Below are positions 1 through 5,829 of a DNA stretch of 12,009 nt, piece by piece. The notes beneath the pieces were generated by a model. It worked only from the letters and a program-made list of their open reading frames with translations. It was not told the origin of the DNA and did no database searches. The stretch comes from an uncultured Prevotella sp. GTDB lineage: Bacteria; Bacteroidota; Bacteroidia; Bacteroidales; Bacteroidaceae. The stretch is taken from contig CAAFFL010000177.1 in NCBI GenBank assembly GCA_900762125.1, forward strand, positions 1 through 12,009, read 5' to 3'. Within the stretch, counting starts at the first letter, position 1. Each line of letters opens with the position of its first letter. Both the position numbers and the translations under genes were made by a program.

Positions 1-801
1 CTGTCCGAGTGAAATCTTGATCTGTGAGCTCTGGTAGCGTGCGCCGAGCATGCTGCGGATTCGGGCGTTGGCCTGGTTGATGGAGAGTCCGCTGACCTGT
101 ATGGGGCCATAGTTCTCGATGATGATGTCGCCGTCGGGCGTGACGGTGGAGGTGAACGACTTCTGCGAGGCGCCGTAGATGTCGATGTTCACCGCGTCGC
201 CGGGGCCTAGACGATAGTTCTGCGGCGTGGCGATGTTCATCACGGGCTCGAAGGTGAGGTTCTTGTTGTTGAAGATGTCGCGTCCGAAAACCTTCCGTTT
301 GTTCTTCTCCTGTTCCTCCAGGATCTGCTCCAGCCACTTGATGGAGTCCGTGGGCGTCATCAGATTTACCTCCTGCTGCATTTGCAGGTAGTCGGCGTCG
401 TTCTCGTCATAGCGCTCGCGCCACTCGGTGTTGCCCTGCAGGCGCTGCGACGACAGTGCCGTGCGCTCCTCGTTGGCCTGCTGCGTCTGACGGCGTGCCT
501 TGGCGGAGGCCTTCGTGTCACCGTTGCCGTTGCGTAGCCGCTCGCTGCCCGTGGCGTCCTTCGGCGTCACGGTGCCCAGTCCGCTGCCGTTGGCCTCGCG
601 CTGCATGGCCTTCCGCACACGGCGTATCTGCGAGATGTCCACACCGCTCTGCATGAGCTTGACGACGATCTGCTGCTGCGACGTGCCGCGTGCCACCTCG
701 CGCTGCACCATCTCCGCCACCTGGTTGTCGGTCATGGACGACTGTGCCATCATCGCCAGCGGGGCGAGGATGGTCAGGAGAACTATGATGAGTCTTTTCA
801 T
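1..801 (-). CDS. SLBB/Wza-type polysaccharide export protein, N-terminal part (runs off the window)
   Basis: Only the first 267 residues are present; the frame is still open at the left edge. Residues 1-20 (MKRLIIVLLTILAPLAMMAQ) form a signal peptide with no lipobox cysteine. Residues 22-70 are a helical segment (MTDNQVAEMVQREVARGTSQ...) of the type seen at the N-terminus of large Bacteroidales SLBB proteins. A charged, low-complexity linker follows at about 71-135. From about 171 the sequence VFGRDIFNN, then NYRLGPGDAVNIDIYG (195-210) and a strand-rich stretch with TPDGDIII (221-228), matches the polysaccharide-export (Poly_export, Wza N-terminal) domain. Family members form outer-membrane or periplasmic channels for capsule or exopolysaccharide export; full-length Bacteroidales versions are roughly 800 residues with several SLBB repeats, which would lie outside the window. 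It probably begins a capsule/EPS gene set to the left, unrelated to the PUL. Start chosen because the signal peptide begins there; no Shine-Dalgarno, as usual in this phylum. Confidence 0.85.
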   Translation of the reverse strand, partial: MKRLIIVLLTILAPLAMMAQSSMTDNQVAEMVQREVARGTSQQQIVVKLMQSGVDISQIRRVRKAMQREANGSGLGTVTPKDATGSERLRNGNGDTKASAKARRQTQQANEERTALSSQRLQGNTEWRERYDENDADYLQMQQEVNLMTPTDSIKWLEQILEEQEKNKRKVFGRDIFNNKNLTFEPVMNIATPQNYRLGPGDAVNIDIYGASQKSFTSTVTPDGDIIIENYGPIQVSGLSINQANARIRSMLGARYQSSQIKISLGQ

Positions 802-930
802 TCTGTTGCTTAACGTTAATCACTTATATAACGTTGAAGCATGAGTGATATTTTAATCATCACCTCAAAAAACCGCCCATAAAGAAAGATAAGGCTGAGA
901 TGATTGTCTTGAAAGGCTTTTCCAATGGTA

Positions 931-948
931 TTAGAACAATTGTCCTAA
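931..948. promoter_or_regulatory. Near-perfect 18-bp palindrome upstream of the export gene (possible operator)
   Basis: TTAGAACAATTGTCCTAA reads as its own reverse complement except for one mismatched pair. It lies about 130 bp upstream of the export gene start and just before the sigma-factor fragment. The 7-mer TGATTGT flanks it on both sides (901-907 and 951-957). A dimeric regulator site is possible. Nothing in the window identifies the regulator, and no good -33/-7 promoter pair was found beside it. Confidence 0.25.
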
Positions 949-977
949 TCTGATTGTATTGCCGTGATGACGGTATT

Positions 978-1109
978 ATGGATGGCTTGCCGCAGACGAC
1001 GCGCGAGATACTTACCGCTTGCTATCTGGAAGAAAAGAAATATAAAGAGGTGGCGGAGGAACGCAACATCAGCAAGGAGACGGTGAAGAAGCACATCGTC
1101 CGTGCGCTG
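978..1109 (+). pseudogene. ECF sigma factor remnant, region 4 only
   Basis: About 43 codons read GLPQTTREIL...YKEVAEERNISKETVKKHIVRAL, which is the sigma-70 region 4 helix-turn-helix of Bacteroidetes ECF sigma factors. In that family the segment normally follows region 2 and a linker within a protein of roughly 170-200 residues. Region 2 is absent: all three plus-strand frames upstream (802-977) are short and show no helix resembling it. After VRAL the similarity stops. The frame stays open to 1268 only by running antisense through the 3' end of the ZIP gene, so that part is unlikely to be real protein. An ATG at 978 (or TTG at 954) could still start a tiny DNA-binding peptide, but a decayed sigma gene, perhaps once paired with an anti-sigma factor, is more likely. 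Confidence 0.6.
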
Positions 1110-1120
1110 TTTTTATGTTT

Positions 1121-1139
1121 CGGCAAGTTTAACTTGCCG
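1121..1139 (+). terminator. Short hairpin between the sigma remnant and the ZIP gene
   Basis: CGGCAAGTTTAACTTGCCG is a perfect inverted repeat with 7 to 9 bp in the stem. On the plus strand it is followed by ATTTATAT, a weak U-rich run; on the minus strand it lies 28 bp past the ZIP stop but is followed by A-rich sequence. It could be a weak, perhaps bidirectional, terminator between the convergent ZIP operon and the sigma remnant. Confidence 0.35.
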
Positions 1140-1167
1140 ATTTATATAAACGGTACGGCTATTCATT

Positions 1168-1950
1168 TTATCCCAGCACAACGTCGAGGACCATCATCAG
1201 GGCAAAGCCAATGGCGAAGCCGATGGTGGAGAAGTTGCTGTGCTCGCCCTCGGAGGCTTCGGGGATGAGCTCCTCGACGACGACGTAGAGCATCGCGCCG
1301 GCGGCGAAGCCCAGCAGATAGGGCAGCACGGGTTCCATGACGGATGCCAAGAGGATGACAACCAAGGCGCCGAGCGGCTCCACAGCGCCGCTGAGGGTGC
1401 CCATGAGGAAGCTGCGCAGGCGGCTGCCTCCCGCGGTCTTCATCGGCATGGCGACGATGGCGCCCTCGGGGATGTTCTGGATGGCGATGCCGACGGACAT
1501 TGCCACGACGCCCGCCAGCGAGATCCACGTGTTGCCCTCCAGGGCTCCTGCGACGACGACGCCGACGGCCATGCCCTCGGGGACGTTGTGGATGGTGACG
1601 GCGAGGGAGAGCATCGTTATCTTCGACAGATGGGCCTTCACGCCCTCGGGGTGGTCGTCACCGACATGCAGGTGCGGCGTCAGCGAGTCGATGAAGAGCA
1701 GGAACGCCATACCCACGAGTAGGCCGACGGTGGCGGGCACCACGCGCGCCTTACCCATCGCGGCGCTCATCTCCATCGACGGCATGAGCAGCGACCAGAT
1801 GCTTGCCGCGATCATCACGCCGGAGGCAAAGCCCAGCAACACCTTCTGTGTGCGTGCCGACATCTGCTCACGCATGAAGAACACAAACGACGCACCCACG
1901 GCCGTTCCCAGAAAGGGGATAAGCAGGGCCAAGAAAACCATCTTCTCCAT
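1168..1950 (-). CDS. ZIP-family divalent metal (zinc) transporter, GufA-like
   Basis: The 260-residue inner-membrane protein has about eight hydrophobic segments, a normal size for bacterial ZIP proteins. The family hallmarks are present: a histidine-bearing loop LTPHLHVGDDHPEG (90-103), HNVPEG (121-126) in the fourth membrane helix and QNIPEG (158-163) in the fifth. These form the binuclear metal site in ZIP transporters. EPLGA (191-195) and EELIPE (226-231) in later helices also fit the GufA-like branch. It should carry Zn2+ and possibly other divalent cations into the cytoplasm. The start lies only 6 bp after the GH53 stop on the same strand, so co-transcription and perhaps translational coupling are expected. 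A transporter for metal is not a standard PUL component. Substrate metal cannot be decided from sequence alone. Confidence 0.9.
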   Translation of the reverse strand: MEKMVFLALLIPFLGTAVGASFVFFMREQMSARTQKVLLGFASGVMIAASIWSLLMPSMEMSAAMGKARVVPATVGLLVGMAFLLFIDSLTPHLHVGDDHPEGVKAHLSKITMLSLAVTIHNVPEGMAVGVVVAGALEGNTWISLAGVVAMSVGIAIQNIPEGAIVAMPMKTAGGSRLRSFLMGTLSGAVEPLGALVVILLASVMEPVLPYLLGFAAGAMLYVVVEELIPEASEGEHSNFSTIGFAIGFALMMVLDVVLG

Positions 1951-1956
1951 AACAAC

Positions 1957-3780
1957 TTATTTTATGGGCAGTGTGAACGACGGCATGCCAGCGGCGTAGG
2001 GCGCTATCTCGTACTGCTGATAGATGAGCACCACGTCGCCGTTGTCAGAATAATAAGGGGCATAGGCGGGATAGGGTATGTCGCCCTTCGTGTCCTCGAG
2101 CAGAAGATAGTCGTTGAGGTTGTCGGTGGTGATGGTATTGCCGGTATCGCCCTGGTCGAAATATTCGGCGAGTTTCTGCCTGACGGTGGGCTGCAGCTGG
2201 TGCCAGCGCTCCGGCGTCATCGGATAGACGAGGCGGTGCCCGTCGCGCTTGCTGAACGTCGCGCCCAATCTCAAGCTGGAACCGTGAGCACCGTTAAGAT
2301 ACCAGTAGCTGTCGAAGAGGTAGGACACATAGGCATCCGTATCGGCAACCTTCACGAAGTTGGCTTGGTGCATATAATGCGGTTCGTTGGGTGCATTCTT
2401 CTCTATCCATGCCTTGCCCTTTTTGCGATAGTCCTTTTTCCATTGTGCAATATAGTCCAGGGATGCCTGCAGCCAAGGCAGTAGCTCCTGCTGGTAGGTC
2501 GTGACGTAGGTCTTCACCAGAGCCTCCACGTTGCCGGGCTCCTCGCGAGCCGCAGCGCTGGCGGCGAGCAGGGAGTCCTCTTCCATGATGTCACCGTTGA
2601 GTGTCTTGGCGAACCAGCGGAAGAGGGAGTCGCGCAACGCCGGTGTGCCGTTGACAGGTGCCTCGATGCGCACCGAGGTCACGCAGCGGTCGTCGGCATC
2701 GATGCTGTCGCTGTAGACGCGTGTCTGGATGGGCGCGTTGATGCGCGGACTCGCCTCGCTGAAGGCATCCATGATGGCCGTCGGCTGATGGTTCTCGAAG
2801 GCGTCCAGCGGATACTGTCCCTCGAGCTCTGGTGCCCAGTAGAACACGCCGTGGCAGTGGCCGTCGGTGGAGTCGCGCAGCGCACGGATGAGCCATGCCA
2901 TCTCTGCCTTGCCCTCGACGGGCTTCTTCACCTCCGTGCCGGTCTCCACGCACATCACGTCGGTGCCGTAGTCCTTATAGAGTTGCTTGATGTTCGCCAC
3001 CACGTCGCGGATGGTGCCGGCCGTGGAGGTCTCGAGCTTTGCGTCGCGGTCCCAGTAGGAATAGACGCTCATGCCGATTATGTCCCAGTGGGTGCCGTAC
3101 TTCTTCAGTCCGTCAAAGATGAAATGGTAGCGCTGCGGGTCACAGCCGCCGTCGAGGTGCACGATGACGGTGGCATCAGGGTAATAGTGCTTCGCGGCCT
3201 GATAGCCCGCCTCGGTCATCAGCGCATAGTGCTTCATGTTCTTCTCCGCGCGCGCCATCGGCCACAGGAAGCCGTGGGTCGTCTCGTTACCGATCTGTAT
3301 CCAGCGCACGTCGATGCCGTTGTCCTTCAGCAGCTTTAGCGTCTGGCCCGTGTGGTCGGCTAGGGCGCGGGTCATCTTCTTGAAGCTCATCTTCTTCCAT
3401 GCAGCCGGCGGGTTCTGCTGTCCGGGGTCGGCCCACCAGTCGCTATAGTGGAAGTCGATCATGATGGCCATGCCGAGCGCCTTGGCCCGCCGTGCCATCG
3501 TCAGCACGTCCTCGGGCGAGCAGAAACCATCCTTGGGATTCACCCACACCCGCAGGCGCACAGCGTCGAGACCGTACTCCTTCATCAGCTGGGTGTTCTC
3601 GCGCGGTTCGCCGAGGGTGTTATAGAGTTGCACGCCCTGGTGCTCCAGCGCTGTGGTGCCGCTGATGTCGGCTCCGAGCCAGAAGTGATCCTTGGACTGC
3701 GCCATCAGGGTGGTGCTCAGTCCTAGCAAAACGGCCATCAGCCATACGCGGCAGCCGTGGTTCCAATGCATCTTGTTCAT
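1957..3780 (-). CDS. Secreted GH53 endo-beta-1,4-galactanase with C-terminal DUF4163/DUF3298 module
   Basis: The 607-residue protein has a signal peptide (about 1-28, ending LSTTLMAQ) and no lipobox. Residues about 31-345 are a GH53 (beta/alpha)8 domain: FWLGADIS (33-40), VRLRVWV (74-80), DFHYSDWWADPGQQNPPAAW (109-128). The likely acid/base is E166 in WIQIGNET and the nucleophile E279 in CVETGT. The family hydrolyses beta-1,4-galactan of pectin side chains. Typical bacterial GH53 enzymes end near residue 350-400. Here about 260 further residues resemble DUF4163 followed by DUF3298: a 365-395 stretch like RIEAPVNGTPALRDSLFRWF, the signature YLNGAHGS (494-501), FSKRDGHRL (509-517), and a C-terminal VVLIYQQYEIAPYAAG (583-598). 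That module is known from RsiV, PdaC and Bacteroidetes envelope proteins; its role here is unknown. No promoter was found in the 71-bp gap from GH5, so co-transcription is likely. Confidence 0.9.
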   Translation of the reverse strand: MNKMHWNHGCRVWLMAVLLGLSTTLMAQSKDHFWLGADISGTTALEHQGVQLYNTLGEPRENTQLMKEYGLDAVRLRVWVNPKDGFCSPEDVLTMARRAKALGMAIMIDFHYSDWWADPGQQNPPAAWKKMSFKKMTRALADHTGQTLKLLKDNGIDVRWIQIGNETTHGFLWPMARAEKNMKHYALMTEAGYQAAKHYYPDATVIVHLDGGCDPQRYHFIFDGLKKYGTHWDIIGMSVYSYWDRDAKLETSTAGTIRDVVANIKQLYKDYGTDVMCVETGTEVKKPVEGKAEMAWLIRALRDSTDGHCHGVFYWAPELEGQYPLDAFENHQPTAIMDAFSEASPRINAPIQTRVYSDSIDADDRCVTSVRIEAPVNGTPALRDSLFRWFAKTLNGDIMEEDSLLAASAAAREEPGNVEALVKTYVTTYQQELLPWLQASLDYIAQWKKDYRKKGKAWIEKNAPNEPHYMHQANFVKVADTDAYVSYLFDSYWYLNGAHGSSLRLGATFSKRDGHRLVYPMTPERWHQLQPTVRQKLAEYFDQGDTGNTITTDNLNDYLLLEDTKGDIPYPAYAPYYSDNGDVVLIYQQYEIAPYAAGMPSFTLPIK

Positions 3781-3851
3781 GGTAGCTGTTTATTTTCAAT
3801 CATTCAAATGACTATCCACCGGTTGACGTCGGCTAATGATGTAGGTGGTCG

Positions 3852-5579
3852 TCAGCGGATGATGACCTTGCGGCCATTGTGGATGTAGACGCCATGACGA
3901 GACGTAGCGACGCGCTGACCCTGCATATTATAATAAGGTGTAGCTGCTGTGGCGCTGCCGTCGGTGTGACTCGTGGTTGCGTTGTGGATGGTGGGCCCCG
4001 TGATGCTGGTGGTCACCTGATGGCAGACGACCTTCGTGATGGTAACGCCTATGCCCTGCATGATGAGGCCTTTCTGCGTGAGTTGCTTGTAGACATTGGT
4101 GGGGAAGGTGACGTCGATAGTGCCGCTGGAGCCCTTGGTGACGCCGTGGGCGGAGGGGTTATAGTCTTGGTAGCTACTGCCGTCAATGGTGCAGGAGGGC
4201 TTTGGCGACCAGTCACCATATAAGAATTGGATGTCGTCGCCGTCGCCAGTGACCTTGAAGCTGACGGTCATCGTCACGCCCTCGCCATAGGTGGAGAATG
4301 CTGAGGCGGGGACGGTGATGCCGCTGCCCCAGGCGAGGGCCTTCTCCCCTTCGAAGACAGTCGTCGGTGACGTGGTGTCGGGACCGGGATAGGAGAAGCC
4401 GTCGGTGTTGCCACGGTAGGCCTTGACGAGGCACTCCGCGAGGTCCGGCTGGTTGAAGGTGGGCATGCTGCGATAGATGCCATCGGTCAGTCCCATCCAG
4501 TAGAAGCATGCCATGCCATTCGCCTTCGTCTGCTGGACGAAGTAGGTGAGGAAGTCGAACAGGTTTGTACGATTGTTGTTGTAGTCGTTCGTGCCATCGC
4601 CATTGTTGCTCGACGTGCCAAACTCGCCGAAGATCACGGGTCCGCCCTTGGCGGCGAGGTATGTCTTCAGATCCTTGATGTTCTGTACCAACTCCTTCTT
4701 GGCGCCGCTGAGGCTGCTGATGGAGGGGTAGCTGTGCACCTCGAAGATGATGTGGTTGCTCTCGCCCTTCGGCATCTTCATCTCCTTCAGCGGGTCGAGC
4801 AGATGGCTGTTCCACGACCCTGCGCCGCAGCCCGAGGCGTAGGTGTTGAGGATGAGGTTGCGCTGACGGTTGTTGCTGCCTGTGGCACGCACAGCATCGA
4901 CGAAGCTCTGGCCGAAGCTGTTGATGGCGTCGTAGGCCGAAGCGGCGACGGTGGCGTCATATTTATTGGGCGTGCTGAACGAGGCGAAGCACCAGGAGTT
5001 GTACGAGTCGAGCATCTCGTTGTAGCCACCGAAGAGGAGGTGCCCGTCATAGTCCTTGAACTCCGTGGCGATCTGTGTCCACAGCTTCTCGTAACGGGCC
5101 TTGCGCTGGGCGTAGACATCCTTGTCGGCCTTCAGCCATGAGACGAAGTTGCCGCCGTCGGCACCCGTGTCGTGGTGGACGTTGAGGATGCAGTAGAGGC
5201 CCTCGTTGATGACATAGTCCACCACCTCATGAACGCGCTTCATCCAGGCGGCATTGATGTTTCCGTCCTTGCCCATGTGGTTATACCATGTCACCGGCAC
5301 ACGGATGGCGCCGAAGCCGGCGTCCTTCATCATCTTGATCAGTGCCTGTGTCGTCGTTGGCTGGCCCCAGTAGGTCTCCGACTCCAGGCCCTGCGTGCCC
5401 CAGTAGGCGTCGCTGGTGGGCTGCTGTCCATTGCCGCTGTTGGCTTCGAGGGTGTTGCCAAGGTTCCAGCCGATGCCCATGTGTTTCACGGCGTCGGTGG
5501 CGTTCTCGATGTCGTCGGCCATGGCGGGGCCACAGATGATGATCATGATCATCAGGAGTAATAGATGCTTTCTTGTCAT
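3852..5579 (-). CDS. Secreted GH5 endo-beta-glycanase (cellulase-like) with C-terminal beta-sandwich and sorting-like tail
   Basis: The 575-residue protein starts with a signal peptide (1-21, ending GPAMA). The GH5 domain spans about 25-390: GIGWNLGNTLEA (35-46), AIRVPVTWYNHMG (91-103), ILNVHHD (131-137), acid/base E188 in GGYNEML, EVHSYPS (280-286), and nucleophile E319 in FGEFGTSS. These fit an endo-acting GH5, plausibly of the GH5_4 type, cutting beta-1,4-glucan, xyloglucan or related backbones; the subfamily is not certain. Where many relatives read LLFEG before the acid/base, this one reads LLFGG, keeping the NE pair. Residues about 405-520 are strand-rich (FEGEKALAWGSG..., QFLYGDW) and look like an accessory carbohydrate-binding beta-sandwich. 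The last 28 residues (YYNMQGQRVATS...GVYIHNGRKVIIR) resemble the end of type IX secretion C-terminal domains seen in Prevotella proteins, suggesting surface delivery. It has its own candidate promoter. Confidence 0.88.
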   Translation of the reverse strand: MTRKHLLLLMIMIIICGPAMADDIENATDAVKHMGIGWNLGNTLEANSGNGQQPTSDAYWGTQGLESETYWGQPTTTQALIKMMKDAGFGAIRVPVTWYNHMGKDGNINAAWMKRVHEVVDYVINEGLYCILNVHHDTGADGGNFVSWLKADKDVYAQRKARYEKLWTQIATEFKDYDGHLLFGGYNEMLDSYNSWCFASFSTPNKYDATVAASAYDAINSFGQSFVDAVRATGSNNRQRNLILNTYASGCGAGSWNSHLLDPLKEMKMPKGESNHIIFEVHSYPSISSLSGAKKELVQNIKDLKTYLAAKGGPVIFGEFGTSSNNGDGTNDYNNNRTNLFDFLTYFVQQTKANGMACFYWMGLTDGIYRSMPTFNQPDLAECLVKAYRGNTDGFSYPGPDTTSPTTVFEGEKALAWGSGITVPASAFSTYGEGVTMTVSFKVTGDGDDIQFLYGDWSPKPSCTIDGSSYQDYNPSAHGVTKGSSGTIDVTFPTNVYKQLTQKGLIMQGIGVTITKVVCHQVTTSITGPTIHNATTSHTDGSATAATPYYNMQGQRVATSRHGVYIHNGRKVIIR

Positions 5580-5611
5580 ATCAATGTAGGTGTTATTAGT
5601 TAATTCAGTTG

Positions 5612-5642
5612 CAAAACTACGAAATAATTCTTGATTTGCACA
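5612..5642 (-). promoter_or_regulatory. Candidate Bacteroidetes promoter for the GH5 gene
   Basis: On the minus strand TGTG (5642-5639), a 19-nt spacer, then TAGTTTTG (5619-5612). The second box fits the Bacteroidetes -7 consensus TAnnTTTG fully, and the first matches the -33 TTTG at three of four bases. Transcription would start near 5608, giving a leader of about 30 nt before the GH5 ATG. It lies just beyond the strong hairpin after susD, which supports a separate GH5-GH53-ZIP transcript. Confidence 0.5.
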
Positions 5643-5716
5643 TTCGAATTAACAAAAACAGTTAACTGACAGCATTTTTTGTGGAACAAGGGGACAATTG
5701 GTTAGCTAACATAACG

Positions 5717-5764
5717 AACAACGGGAACCGAGCCATCGGAGAGATGGCATCGGTTCCCGTTGTT
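5717..5764 (-). terminator. Strong stem-loop between susD and GH5 (terminator or attenuator)
   Basis: Arms 5717-5737 and 5743-5764 pair as AACAACGGGAACCGA-GCCATC with GATGGC-TCGGTTCCCGTTGTT, about 21 bp with one bulged base and a 5-nt loop. The minus-strand continuation is CGTTATGTT, moderately U-rich; the plus-strand continuation is TTGTTGGG. Placed 65 bp past the susD stop within a same-strand gene series, it probably ends or thins the susCD transcript, or protects its 3' end after processing. Confidence 0.7.
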
Positions 5765-5779
5765 TTGTTGGGTTGCCGT

Positions 5780-5814
5780 GCGGCTGCCGGGCAGCGATGC
5801 TGGCCGACAGCCGC
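5780..5814 (-). repeat. Second, imperfect hairpin right after the susD stop
   Basis: GCGGCTG (5780-5786) pairs with CAGCCGC (5808-5814); an inner CAGC-GAT-GCTG stem sits in the loop. It lies 15 bp downstream of the susD stop and 15 bp before the stronger stem-loop, so the susCD mRNA would end in two stacked structures. It has no U-tract and is therefore more likely a 3'-end stability element than a terminator. Confidence 0.4.
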
Positions 5815-5829
5815 GACGGAGAGAGAGGG

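Noticed and set aside
518..823. Minus-strand 101-codon frame overlapping the export gene start
   Set aside because: It is a different frame from the export protein, has no signal peptide or family motif, and is H/R/G-rich as expected from a shifted frame.
1337..1999. Plus-strand open frame antisense to the ZIP gene
   Set aside because: The opposite strand has an intact ZIP transporter with all hallmark motifs; the translation here resembles nothing.
3781..3851. Promoter or terminator in the GH5-GH53 gap
   Set aside because: No TAnnTTTG box with a spaced TTTG was found on the minus strand, and the possible CCACC/GGTGG pairing has a long loop and no U-tract.
4213..4815. Possible second minus-strand gene or frameshift within GH5
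   Set aside because: The GH5 frame is continuous with both catalytic glutamates; this frame is a shifted reading of the same DNA with R/Q/P-rich content.
5532..5579. Lipobox in the GH5 signal peptide (Cys16 in IIIC)
   Set aside because: The residue before Cys is Ile rather than Gly/Ala/Ser, and a standard signal peptidase I site (AMA before DD) follows, so a lipoprotein is unlikely.
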